Part shown: piece by piece, positions 18,004 to 25,557 of the stretch
Layout of the letters: the number at the start of each line of letters is the position of its first letter
How positions within the stretch are numbered: position 1 is the first letter of the stretch
DNA from: an uncultured Anaerolineales bacterium
GTDB lineage: Bacteria; Chloroflexota; Anaerolineae; Anaerolineales; UBA6663
DNA length: 64,000 bases
NCBI GenBank assembly: GCA_937952305.1
Contig: CALFZO010000088.1
Span: 1-64,000, forward strand
Reading direction: 5' to 3'
Translations under genes and position numbers: made by a program
Notes under the pieces: generated by a model
Seen by the model: the letters and a program-made list of their open reading frames with translations, nothing else
The model's database searches: none
Told to the model about the DNA's origin: nothing

Positions 18004-18443
18004 GCCGAGCTGTCGCCGCGCTGCCGGGCGGCCAGGTCGTAAGAGCGCCGCAGCAGAGCCACGGCGCGCGCCACATCCCCCGGCTCGCGCAGGTAGAAGC
18101 TCACCCAGCCGGTCTGCGGCAGGATGTGGTGCGGCTCGGCCTGGCCGGCGGCCACCACCTCATCCCGCACTTTCTTGGGGAAGGGGATATCCACCAGCCA
18201 ATCGCCGTGGATGTGGCCGATCTCGCGCTTCGCGCCCAGGCGGTACTCTGTGCCGCCAAAGCGGTGGGCTTGGCTGACCACGCCGGGCCAACTCATCACG
18301 TGCGCGTGGATTGTCTCGCTGGCGCCTTGCATGAGGCGGGCATACCTTGTCAGGCCGGCCAGGTCGCGGCGCAGACTGGCCCACGTGAGAAATGGCCAGA
18401 CCTTCGTCAACTGCTGCGCGAGCGCCACCCAGCGGGAGAACAT
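18000..18443 (-). CDS. DUF5519 ('luciferase family') protein
   Basis: This protein of 147 aa matches DUF5519, annotated in databases as luciferase family protein although no light emission is known. The hallmark stretch is GTEYRLGAKREIGHIHGDWL, followed by VDIPFPKKVRDEV, PHHILPQTGWVSFYLR and a C-terminal helix with LLRRSYDLAARQ. The conserved histidines and the HGDW motif suggest a small catalytic or ligand-binding domain. I chose the ATG at 18443 (MFSRWVAL); an in-frame GTG 16 codons upstream is possible. Its stop overlaps the methyltransferase start. The function is unknown. Confidence 0.85.
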   Translation of the reverse strand: MFSRWVALAQQLTKVWPFLTWASLRRDLAGLTRYARLMQGASETIHAHVMSWPGVVSQAHRFGGTEYRLGAKREIGHIHGDWLVDIPFPKKVRDEVVAAGQAEPHHILPQTGWVSFYLREPGDVARAVALLRRSYDLAARQRGDSSA

Positions 18444-18521
18444 GTTTCCGTGGGCTGATGATACCGCCGGTCCGCGCTGGGGCCGGGCCACCTGACTGAA
18501 CGGCTAGGTGGCCGCGCGCCC

Positions 18522-19670
18522 TCAGTCGCCCTTGAGATACTGCTCGTAGAAGGCGAGCGTGCGCTGCATGGCGGTGGAGAAGAACCCGGACAGGTTGTGG
18601 TTGTCGCCTTCGTAGGTGTAGAACTCCACGGGCTGGCCGGCGGCCAGCATCTGCTCGTAGAGGGTCTCCGAAGCGGCCAGCGGCACGGAGGTGTCGGCGG
18701 TGCCGTGGTGCAGTTGCAGCGGCCCGGACAGGTCGGCCAGGTAAGTGTTGGACGAGATCGAGTTCCAGAACTCCGGATTCTCCTCCGGCGTGCCGTATTG
18801 AGCGATCCAGGTCGAGCGCCAGCGGCCGCGCCCTGGCGTGGGGGTGGCGTTGTTGCCGGCCGCGCCGGCCGGTGTCCCGCCTCCGGGGGCAGGCGGCGTG
18901 AGGAAGTCGCTGCCGCGCGCGAACAGGTCCGGGTAGGGGGCCACGACGCCGGCCCAGATTACGCCGGCTTTGATGTCGGCGTTAACCACCATCGCCCGCA
19001 GCGTCAGGTAGCCGCCCATCGAGTGGCCCCACATGCCGAGGCGTCCGGCGTCCACGTCCGGGTAACGTTTGAGCGCGGCGACGGCGTTCAGGACGTCCAG
19101 GGTGTAACCGGGGTCGCCGTAGGCGCCGCGGGCCTCGCCTTCAGACTGGTCGTGCCCGCGGTAGTCGATGCGGAAGACGATGTAGCCATTGCGCGCCAGG
19201 TTGTCTACGTAGGCGATGTAGCGCTCGGTGGTGCGGTACACGTCCGGCGGGATGAAGCCGTGGTTGAAGACGATGGCGGGCCAGCCCGTGGCCGGGCGTT
19301 CGCCGTTGGGCACCGTCAGCAAGCCGTAGAGCTTAAGCCCCTCGGAGAGATACGAAGCGTAGAAGCGGCGATAGTTGACGCCGGGGTCCAACTCGGCTTC
19401 GATGACGATGTCGCTGCCCGGGAACTCGCGTTCGCGCAGCGCCGCGATGGACATCGGGTGCGGCGTCGGCGTGGCGGTCGGCGTGAAGGTTGGCGTGGCG
19501 CTGGCGGTGGGCGTGACCGTGGCTGAGGCGGTGACCGTGGCGCTGGGCGGGGCGGCGGTCGCCGAAGCGGCCACCGCCACTGCCGTGGGCGGCGGTGCGG
19601 TCGGGGCCGCGCAGGCGGACAGGGCCATGGCCGCAAACGCCAGGAGCGCGACGCTTCGGAAACGGAGCAT
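18522..19670 (-). CDS. Secreted lipoprotein alpha/beta hydrolase (dipeptidyl-peptidase-like)
   Basis: This 382-aa protein starts with a lipoprotein signal peptide ending in LSAC (Cys about residue 20), followed by about 50 residues of Ala/Thr/Pro low complexity. The catalytic part has FNHGFIPPDVY, RIDYRGHDQSEG, the nucleophile elbow GHSMGGY, the acid in HHGTADTSVPL and the histidine in EGDNHNLSG. This is the S9/acyl-peptidase or dienelactone-hydrolase-like group of secreted peptidases and esterases. GGGAGAAGG ahead of the ATG fits this start; a longer in-frame reading lacks a signal. It should act at the outer face of the membrane on peptides or esters. The Thr/Pro linker is encoded by imperfect tandem repeats around 19455-19610. 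Confidence 0.92.
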   Translation of the reverse strand: MLRFRSVALLAFAAMALSACAAPTAPPPTAVAVAASATAAPPSATVTASATVTPTASATPTFTPTATPTPHPMSIAALREREFPGSDIVIEAELDPGVNYRRFYASYLSEGLKLYGLLTVPNGERPATGWPAIVFNHGFIPPDVYRTTERYIAYVDNLARNGYIVFRIDYRGHDQSEGEARGAYGDPGYTLDVLNAVAALKRYPDVDAGRLGMWGHSMGGYLTLRAMVVNADIKAGVIWAGVVAPYPDLFARGSDFLTPPAPGGGTPAGAAGNNATPTPGRGRWRSTWIAQYGTPEENPEFWNSISSNTYLADLSGPLQLHHGTADTSVPLAASETLYEQMLAAGQPVEFYTYEGDNHNLSGFFSTAMQRTLAFYEQYLKGD

Positions 19671-19744
19671 AGGGCCTTCTCCCTGAGGCTGGCGAGGTGT
19701 CAGGACCACGGACGTCCAAACACGTCGCGCTGGGCCAACAGACA

Positions 19745-19763
19745 ACACCGCTCGGCGCGGTGT
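19745..19763 (-). terminator. Possible terminator hairpin after the VOC gene
   Basis: A 7-bp stem ACACCGC/GCGGTGT (19745-19751 with 19757-19763) with a 5-nt loop lies 25 nt past the VOC stop codon. The following minus-strand sequence TGTCTGTTGG is only weakly U-rich, so the call is tentative. Confidence 0.3.
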
Positions 19764-19787
19764 GTGGAGAAATTTAGTCGACTTTGA

Positions 19788-20645
19788 TTAGGCCGAGGTG
19801 AAAACCAGCCCGTTCTGGGAAGGATCGCGCACCAACTGGCCGGCCGGATGCTCGTCCACCGGGGCGCCGGCCGCGCGGGCGCGGGCCGCCACGGCGTCCA
19901 CGTCCGCGGCGCTGGGCAGGTGGATGGTGAAGTAGCGCAGGCCGAGCGAGTCAGGCGGCGGCGGCGGCGCGCCCTGGGTGCCCCAGGTGTTGAGGCCGAG
20001 GTGGTGATGGTAGCCGCCGGCCGAGACAAAGACGGCGCTGCCCATATCCATCATCAGGTCGAAGCCGAGCACGTCCACGTAGAAGGCGATGGCTTCGCGG
20101 GTGTCGCGCACGTGCAGGTGCATGTGGCCGAGCACGGTGCCCGGTTCGAGCCGGGCGGGGCCATGGCCGCCGCCCGCCGGGAGCTCGCCGATGATACTGT
20201 CGATATCCAGGGGCAGCGTGTCCATGCGGAACTGGCCCTGCGCGTCGCGCCACTCCGAGCGCGGCCGGTCGCGGTAGATTTCGATGCCGTTGCCGTCCGG
20301 GTCGCCCAGATAGAGGGCCTCGCTGACCAGGTGGTCGGACGCGCCCTGGACGGGCGTGCGGGTCTCGGCGATGTTCCAGATCGAGCGCGCCAACGCCGCG
20401 CGCGACGGCGTGAGGATGGCGAAGTGGTACAGGCCCGTGGCCCGGCGCGGCCGGGTGGCTTCCGGGCGCTCGGTCAGGGCGAGCAGGTCCGGGCCGCCGG
20501 CGCCGAGCCAGGCGGTGGCGCCCTCCCGGCGATGCTCCTGAAAACCGAGCGATCGCTGATAGTACGCCACCGAATGATCCAGGTTGGCGACCGTGAGGTG
20601 GACGTATCCGAGGGTGAGGGCGGCGGGCAGAGAAGGATGTGTCAT
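19788..20645 (-). CDS. VOC family protein (CatE-like catechol 2,3-dioxygenase family)
   Basis: This 285-aa protein has two VOC domains: LTLGYVHLTVANLDHSVAYY with LYHFAIL and a metal-binding GIEIYRDRP in the first, and LGHMHLHVRDTREAIAFY with GGYHHHLGLNTW in the second. The second half ends DPSQNGLVFTS and appears to lack the glutamate ligand, so the metal site is likely in the first half. Length and pairing match the CatE/YfiE group of putative catechol 2,3-dioxygenases. The -10 TATACT ends 6 nt before the ATG, suggesting a leaderless mRNA. It lies near two repeat boxes (20740-20761). It is distinct from the MhqE-like protein at 14173. The substrate is unknown. Confidence 0.9.
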   Translation of the reverse strand: MTHPSLPAALTLGYVHLTVANLDHSVAYYQRSLGFQEHRREGATAWLGAGGPDLLALTERPEATRPRRATGLYHFAILTPSRAALARSIWNIAETRTPVQGASDHLVSEALYLGDPDGNGIEIYRDRPRSEWRDAQGQFRMDTLPLDIDSIIGELPAGGGHGPARLEPGTVLGHMHLHVRDTREAIAFYVDVLGFDLMMDMGSAVFVSAGGYHHHLGLNTWGTQGAPPPPPDSLGLRYFTIHLPSAADVDAVAARARAAGAPVDEHPAGQLVRDPSQNGLVFTSA

Positions 20646-20651
20646 AAGGGA

Positions 20652-20657
20652 AGTATA
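20652..20657 (-). promoter_or_regulatory. -10 element TATACT before the VOC gene (leaderless)
   Basis: TATACT matches the consensus at 5 of 6 positions and sits 6 nt before the ATG at 20645. No Shine-Dalgarno or clear -35 was found. This fits leaderless transcription, as for several other genes here. Confidence 0.45.
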
Positions 20658-20739
20658 GCGCCCGGGCTAAGGGGCGTCCTGGTGTCCAGGCGAGGCCGCG
20701 CGCCAAATGGCGAAGGCTTGGTATAACCTACCCCGAGGC

Positions 20740-20761
20740 CGTGACAGCAGCGTGAACGCGC
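20740..20761. promoter_or_regulatory. Two phased repeat boxes in a divergent intergenic region
   Basis: CGTGACAGCAG and CGTGAACGCGC are adjacent with an 11-bp period. They lie between the minus-strand VOC gene and the plus-strand methyltransferase gene. On the minus strand a possible -10 TAGGTT begins 9 nt after GTCACG, the same spacing as before YceI. Which gene is controlled is unclear. Confidence 0.4.
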
Positions 20762-20817
20762 CCGGCCAGCCAGGGCGGGCGCTGAGACTGCGGTAAACTC
20801 CGGCCTCGGAGCACCGC

Positions 20818-21678
20818 ATGCCCCAATCTGCCAACGTCACCGCCTCAATCCGCCGCTACTACGAGCAGAACACGCGCCTGTTCCTGGCCATCGGGCAGCC
20901 GCCGACCGACACCATCCACCGGGCCTTGTGGGCGCCAGGCGTGGACACGGCGACGCGCGCGTTGAACTACTCCAACGAACTGCTTCTGGCCGAAGCCCAG
21001 GCACTGCGGCAGCGCGACCAGCCGAGTCCGTTGCGCCTGGCCGACCTCGGCTGCGGCGTGGGCGGGAGCCTGTTCTATCTGCTGACGCGGCTGCCGGCGC
21101 CGACGTTGGGCGTGGGCTGCACGCTCAGCCCGGTGCAGGCGCGGTTGGCGCTCGGCCGCGGCCGCCAGCTGGACCCCGCGCTGCGCTGCCTGTTCGTGGA
21201 GGCGGACTTTCAGGCCGCGCCTCTGCCGACCGGCTTTGACCTGGCGTATTCAGTGGAGGCTTTCGTCCACGCCGTCGAGCCGAGCCGCTATCTCGGTGAA
21301 GCGCGCCGGCTGCTGCGCCCGGGCGGGCGCCTGATGCTCATCGACGATTTCCTGGCGCCGGCCTCATCCGCCGAAGCCGCGGCCTGGGTGGCGGCCTATC
21401 AGGCCGGCTGGCATGCGCCCAATCTGCGGCGCGTGGCCGAGGTCGCGGCCCTGGCGCAGACCCACGGCCTGAGCCTGATCGCCGACCGCGACCTGACGCC
21501 GCTGTTGCGTCTGCGCGCGCTGCCGGACGCGCTGGCGCGGGCGGTGCTGGCGGCGGGCCGGCGTCTGCCCGTGCGCCACGCGATCCTGCCGAGCCTGCTC
21601 GGCAGCCTGGCGCTGCAGCAATGCCTGCGGGACGGCCTGATCGTCTATCGCGCGCTGGTGTTTGAGCGCGACCGCTGA
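20818..21678 (+). CDS. SAM-dependent methyltransferase (small-molecule type)
   Basis: This 286-aa class I methyltransferase has motif I LADLGCGVGGSLFYLL, then AYSVEAFVHAVEPSRYL and RLLRPGGRLMLIDDFLAP, the pattern of sterol/tocopherol/natural-product methyltransferases (UbiE/Methyltransf_11 type). It is followed after only 6 nt by a UGT-type glycosyltransferase gene, so the pair should modify the same acceptor, perhaps a lipid, carotenoid or polyketide. GGAG about 7 nt before the ATG supports the start. It is the first plus-strand gene after a divergent region with phased boxes. The acceptor is not known. Confidence 0.9.
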   Translation: MPQSANVTASIRRYYEQNTRLFLAIGQPPTDTIHRALWAPGVDTATRALNYSNELLLAEAQALRQRDQPSPLRLADLGCGVGGSLFYLLTRLPAPTLGVGCTLSPVQARLALGRGRQLDPALRCLFVEADFQAAPLPTGFDLAYSVEAFVHAVEPSRYLGEARRLLRPGGRLMLIDDFLAPASSAEAAAWVAAYQAGWHAPNLRRVAEVAALAQTHGLSLIADRDLTPLLRLRALPDALARAVLAAGRRLPVRHAILPSLLGSLALQQCLRDGLIVYRALVFERDR

Positions 21679-21684
21679 CACGGC

Positions 21685-22947
21685 ATGCCCAAGACCATCG
21701 TCCTGCTGGCGAGCGGCACGCGTGGCGACATTCAGCCCTACCTGGCGCTGGCGCTCGGCCTGCGCGCGGCCGGCCTGCGGGCCGTGGTCGCCACGCACGC
21801 CGAGTTCCAGCCGCTGGTGGCCGCCGCCGGCCTGCCGTTCGCGCTGCTGGACGGTAACCCCAGCCAGTGGATGACGCGCGCCGGCGGTCAATCAGCGCTG
21901 ACCTATGACGGCAACGCCTGGCGCAGTCTGCAGGCCACGCGCCGCTACCTGACCGCCGTGCGCCCGCTCTTTGTGCGCCTGTTGGAGAGCGCCGCCGAGG
22001 CCGCGCGCGGCGCCGACGCCGTGGTCGCCGGCCTGGCCACCACCTGGGGGACGCATCTGGCCGAGGCGCTGGGCGAACCTTGCCTGTGGGCGTTCCTGCA
22101 GCCGGTGTCGCGCACGCGCGCCTTTCCGAGCGCGCTGCTGCCGTTCCGGTTTTCGCTGGGCGCCGGCTACAACATCCTCACGCACCGCGTCGTCGAGCAG
22201 CTGATGTGGCAGCCGTGGCGCAGCCAGATCAACCAATGGCGCCGGCACCTGGGCCTGCCGCCGGCGCCGTGGCGCGGCCCGTTCGACGCGCTACACGCCG
22301 CGACCGCCAGCGCCCTGGTTGGCGTCAGCGCGCACGTCTTGCCGCGGCCTGAGGATTGGCCGGCCGGGCACACTCTCACCGGCTACTGGACGATGCCCGA
22401 GCCGCCGGACTGGGAGCCGCCGGCCGAATTGGCGCGCTTTCTCGAAGCCGGCCCCGCGGTCTCCATCGGCTTCGGCAGCCCCGGCGCTTTGCCGGCGCAG
22501 CGCCTGCTGGACAGCGTGCGGCGGGCGCTGGAGCTGGCCGACCTGCGCGCGGTGTTGGCGGTGCCGCCAGAGTGGCGCGCTGCGGCTTGGCCCGAGCGCG
22601 TGTTGCCCGTGGAGACGGTGCCGCACAGTTGGCTTTTTCCGCGCGTGGCCGCCGCCGCCCATCACGGCGGGGCCGGCACCACCGGGGCCAGCCTGCGCGC
22701 CGGCACGCCGACGCTCGTCCTGCCTCTGGCTATCGATCAGTTTTTCTGGGGGGAGCGCGTGGCCGTGCTGGGCGTCGGCCCGCCGCCCGTGCCGCAGCGG
22801 GCTCTCACCGCCGCAGCGTTGGCGCGGGCGCTGCGCCAGGCCGTGGATGACGGGGCCGCGCGGGCGCGGGCTCAGGCGCTGGGCGCCGCACTGCGCGCCG
22901 AGGCGGGCGTGGCGCGGGCTGTAGCGCTTATTCAGGCGCGGGTGTGA
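21685..22947 (+). CDS. Glycosyltransferase, UGT/GT1-type (sterol glucosyltransferase-like)
   Basis: This 420-aa GT-B enzyme has the N-terminal glycosyltransferase 28-like start (LASGTRGDIQPYLALALGLRAAG) and the C-terminal donor-binding motif HHGGAGTTGASLRAGTPTLVLPLAIDQFFWGERV, typical of GT1 enzymes such as sterol glucosyltransferases and macrolide glycosyltransferases. It should move a sugar from an NDP-sugar to a hydrophobic acceptor in the cytoplasm. The methyltransferase gene 6 nt upstream is its operon partner. Its last 20 bases overlap the 3' end of the convergent MFS gene at 22928. The acceptor and the sugar are unknown. Confidence 0.92.
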   Translation: MPKTIVLLASGTRGDIQPYLALALGLRAAGLRAVVATHAEFQPLVAAAGLPFALLDGNPSQWMTRAGGQSALTYDGNAWRSLQATRRYLTAVRPLFVRLLESAAEAARGADAVVAGLATTWGTHLAEALGEPCLWAFLQPVSRTRAFPSALLPFRFSLGAGYNILTHRVVEQLMWQPWRSQINQWRRHLGLPPAPWRGPFDALHAATASALVGVSAHVLPRPEDWPAGHTLTGYWTMPEPPDWEPPAELARFLEAGPAVSIGFGSPGALPAQRLLDSVRRALELADLRAVLAVPPEWRAAAWPERVLPVETVPHSWLFPRVAAAAHHGGAGTTGASLRAGTPTLVLPLAIDQFFWGERVAVLGVGPPPVPQRALTAAALARALRQAVDDGAARARAQALGAALRAEAGVARAVALIQARV

Positions 22948-24118
22948 CCGGCGGCGCTCGGCGCAGGCCCGGCGCGGCCAGGGCCAACGCCGCCAGGGCG
23001 AGGGCGCTGCCCAGCCAGTAGGGCGCCGTCACGCCGACGCGCTCGAAGGCCAGGCCGGCCAGCGTCGGGCCCAGGATCGTGGTCAGGCTCAACAGCGTCT
23101 GCGTGCCGCCCATCAGGCGCCCTTGCTCGTTAGCGGGCATGCGCCCGGAGACCAGGGCCGTGAGCGACGGGATGCTGGTGCCGGTGCCGAGCGCGACGAC
23201 GGCGACACTCGGGTAGAGCAGCCAGTCCTGCGGCGCCAGGGCCAGCCCGGCCAGCCCGGCCGCCATGCAGAGCAGACCGACACGAGCCAGAGCGCGTTCG
23301 CCGAAGCGCGGCTGCAGGCGCCCGAACAACACGCCTTGAATGAGGACGGCGCAGACGCCGACGAAAGCGAAGAAGACGCCGTTGCGCGGGGCATCCCAGC
23401 CGAAGCGCGCCTGGCTGAAGAGCGGGAAGTTGTTCTGCAGCCCGGCGAAGGCGAGGTTGAGCGCGAACAAGCCGGCCAACAGCCGCTGGATGGACGGGAC
23501 GCGGACCAGGCCCCACAACTGGCCGAAGGGGTTGAGCAGCTGGCGCGGCGGCGTGGAGGTGCGGCGCTCAGGCGGCAGCGACTCCGGCAGGACGAACACC
23601 CCGAAGAGCACATTGCCCAGCGCGATGGCGGCGGCCGTGAAGGCCGGCACGCTCAGGCCGAAGCCGCTCAGCAGGCCGCCCAGCGCCGGTCCGGCCATCA
23701 GCCCCAGGCCGAAGGCCGCGCCCACCAGGCCCAGGCCGCGCGCGCGTTCGTCCGGCCCGGTCACGTCGGCGATGTAGGCGTAGGCCGTGGTCAGGTTGCC
23801 GCCGGTGAGGCCATCCAGGGCGATGGCCAGGAAGAGCAGGCTGAGCGAGTCCGCCAACCCGGTCAGCAAGTATGCGCCGCTGGTGCCGAGCAGACAGGCC
23901 AGCAACACCGGGCGCCGGCCGAAGCGGTCGGAGAGCGCGCCCAGCACCGGCCCGCTGAAGAGCTGCATGGACGCGTACAGCGAGCCGAGCAGGCCGGCCG
24001 CGGCCGCGCCGCCGGCCTGGCGCTGCACAAAAAACGGCAGCAACGGCACCATCATGCCGTAGCCGAGCAGGTCGACGAAGACGGTGATGAAGATGAAGAC
24101 CAGGGGCGAGCGTTTCAC
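22928..24118 (-). CDS. MFS transporter, TetA-like
   Basis: This 396-aa membrane protein has about 12 hydrophobic segments and begins VFIFITVFVDLLGYGMMVPLLPFFVQ, the familiar TetA-type start. The motif A loop GALSDRFGRRPVL follows and GLTGGNLTTAYAYIADV marks helix 4-5. It is a proton-coupled exporter, possibly of a glycosylated or methylated product of the neighbouring convergent operon, though the opposite strand argues for separate control. The C-terminal coding sequence overlaps the glycosyltransferase gene by 20 bp. A terminator for the YceI gene lies just upstream of its start. The substrate is unknown. Confidence 0.92.
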   Translation of the reverse strand: MKRSPLVFIFITVFVDLLGYGMMVPLLPFFVQRQAGGAAAAGLLGSLYASMQLFSGPVLGALSDRFGRRPVLLACLLGTSGAYLLTGLADSLSLLFLAIALDGLTGGNLTTAYAYIADVTGPDERARGLGLVGAAFGLGLMAGPALGGLLSGFGLSVPAFTAAAIALGNVLFGVFVLPESLPPERRTSTPPRQLLNPFGQLWGLVRVPSIQRLLAGLFALNLAFAGLQNNFPLFSQARFGWDAPRNGVFFAFVGVCAVLIQGVLFGRLQPRFGERALARVGLLCMAAGLAGLALAPQDWLLYPSVAVVALGTGTSIPSLTALVSGRMPANEQGRLMGGTQTLLSLTTILGPTLAGLAFERVGVTAPYWLGSALALAALALAAPGLRRAPPVTPAPE

Positions 24119-24150
24119 GGGCCGGGAGTATACCTTACCGGCTGGAGGCC

Positions 24151-24180
24151 AAAAAAGAGGCGCCCGCGCGGGCGCCTCTT
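24151..24180 (-). terminator. Strong terminator after YceI
   Basis: A perfect 12-bp stem AAGAGGCGCCCG (24155-24166) pairs with 24169-24180. On the minus strand it is followed by TTTTTT, giving a textbook rho-independent terminator. It is about 33 nt past the YceI stop codon. Confidence 0.9.
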
Positions 24181-24212
24181 CGATTTGGTTCGGGATCGGG
24201 TGGGGGTTGGCC

Positions 24213-24761
24213 TCAGGCCGCGGCCACGGCCACCGCCTCCGGCTGCTTGACGACTTCCAGTTCGATGTCGATCTTGACCTCGTCGCCGACCAGCAGGCCG
24301 CCGGTCTCCAGGGCCACGTTCCAGTTCAGGCCCCACTCCTTGCGGTTGATCTTGGTGCTGGCGGTGAAGCCGGCGCTGACGGTGCCCCACGGGCTCTTGG
24401 CCTGGCCGTTGTAGTCCACATCCAGGACGACTTCCTTGGAGACGCCGCGGATCGTCAGGTCGCCGAGGATGCGGCCGCTGGCCTCGCCGGTCTTTTCAAC
24501 CCGCTTGCTCGTGAAGGTCAGGTGCGGGTGCTGCTCGGCATCCAGGAAGTCCGGGGACTTCAGGTGGCCGTCGCGCTTCTCGTCGCGCGTGTTGATGCTG
24601 GCGGCCGCGATCTGCACGTCCACGCTCGAGCGGGCCGGGTCCTGCTCGTTGAAATCGACGGTGCCGCTGACGGTCTCGAAACGGCCGCGCACGTTCGAGA
24701 TCATCATGTGGCGGACCGTGAAGCTGACCTGCGAGTGGGAGGTATCAATCATCCAAGCCAT
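24213..24761 (-). CDS. YceI family protein (lipid-binding, stress-linked)
   Basis: This 182-aa protein starts MAWMIDTSHSQVSFTVRHMMISNVRGRF, the conserved beginning of YceI proteins, and continues with GTVDFNEQDP, DVQIAAASINTRDEKRDGHLKSPDFLDAEQHP and TIRGVSKEVVLDVDY. YceI folds as a lipocalin-like beta barrel that binds isoprenoids or amphiphiles. No signal peptide is seen, so this copy is probably cytoplasmic. I start at the ATG preceded by AGGAG; a longer reading includes only upstream leader. Phased repeat boxes (24823-24856) with a TAAACT -10 precede it, and a strong terminator follows, so it is a monocistronic, probably regulated gene. Confidence 0.94.
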   Translation of the reverse strand: MAWMIDTSHSQVSFTVRHMMISNVRGRFETVSGTVDFNEQDPARSSVDVQIAAASINTRDEKRDGHLKSPDFLDAEQHPHLTFTSKRVEKTGEASGRILGDLTIRGVSKEVVLDVDYNGQAKSPWGTVSAGFTASTKINRKEWGLNWNVALETGGLLVGDEVKIDIELEVVKQPEAVAVAAA

Positions 24762-24822
24762 GGCAAAAACTCCTGTTGGTGAACTGAACTGTCTTTCAGA
24801 TAGCGGCAGTTTAGCGGGCGGT

Positions 24823-24856
24823 CGTGACAGCGGCGTAAACGGCGGCGTCAACGTCG
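24823..24856. promoter_or_regulatory. Phased direct repeats upstream of YceI
   Basis: Three plus-strand units CGTGACAGCGG, CGTAAACGGCGG and CGTCAACGTCG start 11 and 12 bp apart. On the YceI strand the final GTCACG is followed 9 nt later by TAAACT, a plausible -10. The arrangement resembles that before DUF6069 and before the VOC gene at 14173. Confidence 0.5.
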
Positions 24857-24879
24857 TTCGGACAAAGTCCGACCGACTC

Positions 24880-25320
24880 TCAGCCGCGTTGCATGCCGAA
24901 GCGCGTGAGCACGTACACGCAGATGCCGTAAGCGACCACGTGCATCACCATCAGAACCAGCACTTGCGGCACGGTGATGCCCTGGAACGGCGCGCCCGCC
25001 GGCGCCGCGATCAGCATGACATCCGGGATTAGTGAGATGAGCAGAGCGATTGCGGCCACTATTTGGAAAGCCGGCCGCGGCTGTTTGGCCAGGCGGCCGA
25101 CCAAGGCGAAGGCGCCGACCGCGCCCAACGCGCCGACGCCAGTGAAGAAGATGGTGGGGCCGACCGTGGTAAGCGGCATGAACTCGGGTGAAATCGGGAT
25201 AACGGCCTGGGCGATGGCCCACACCAGCCCGTTGCCGGCGACGGAGCCGAGCACGGCCAGCGGGCCAACCCACGCCAAACGGCTGACGGCGATGCGTTCT
25301 GGGGATAGCGGCAGGGTCAT
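24880..25320 (-). CDS. DUF6069-like membrane protein
   Basis: This 146-aa protein is mostly hydrophobic with four likely transmembrane helices: about residues 14-36 (LAWVGPLAVLGSVAGNGLVW), 52-75, 88-106 and 118-138. It resembles the DUF6069 family of small actinobacterial and Chloroflexota membrane proteins of unknown function. No catalytic motif is visible. The coding sequence begins directly after a 10-bp inverted repeat whose right arm contains the AAGGAG ribosome-binding site, and further upstream are four 12-bp phased repeats, so it is one of the most elaborately controlled genes in the window. The YceI gene follows on the same strand after its own repeats. Confidence 0.82.
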   Translation of the reverse strand: MTLPLSPERIAVSRLAWVGPLAVLGSVAGNGLVWAIAQAVIPISPEFMPLTTVGPTIFFTGVGALGAVGAFALVGRLAKQPRPAFQIVAAIALLISLIPDVMLIAAPAGAPFQGITVPQVLVLMVMHVVAYGICVYVLTRFGMQRG

Positions 25321-25325
25321 GCGAG

Positions 25326-25352
25326 TCTCCTTACAAGGGGTGTGTAAGGAGA
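25326..25352 (-). promoter_or_regulatory. 10-bp inverted repeat covering the DUF6069 ribosome-binding site
   Basis: The arms at 25326-25335 and 25343-25352 are perfectly complementary with a 7-nt loop. On the minus strand the 3' arm holds AAGGAG, about 6 nt before the ATG. It could hide the ribosome-binding site in RNA or be an operator in DNA. A -10-like TATTTT (25352-25357) directly abuts it, so a start there would lie inside the repeat and favour the operator reading. Confidence 0.6.
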
Positions 25353-25365
25353 AAATAACCGGCCA

Positions 25366-25413
25366 CGATGACGACGGCGTGAACGGCAGCGTAAACAGAG
25401 GCGTAGACAGAGT
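25366..25413. promoter_or_regulatory. Four tandem 12-bp repeats upstream of DUF6069
   Basis: Four adjacent plus-strand units of exactly 12 bp occur: CGATGACGACGG, CGTGAACGGCAG, CGTAAACAGAGG, CGTAGACAGAGT. The consensus is near CGTRAACRGMGG. On the DUF6069 strand a -10-like TATTTT follows 8 nt after the last unit. This is the longest array of the box family found in the window. Confidence 0.6.
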
Positions 25414-25557
25414 TTGGGGCAGCCCGCCGCTGATCGGAGGCGGGCAGCTGAGACCGAGGTCGTCCAGTGAGGAGCAGGCTTACGGCCGGCGCAGGGTCTG
25501 TGCCCGGCCGCACGACTGCCGGGCGCGGGCCGGCAGCGGGGTCCGGCGCGACCGAGG

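Noticed and set aside
25366..25413. CRISPR array or microsatellite
   Set aside because: Units are adjacent without spacers, only 12 bp long and diverged, and they sit between a gene start and a promoter. A regulatory array fits better.
25422..25445. Terminator after the SARP regulator at 25558
   Set aside because: A 7-bp stem GCCCGCC/GGCGGGC is present but the following minus-strand bases contain no T-run, so it could be chance in GC-rich DNA.
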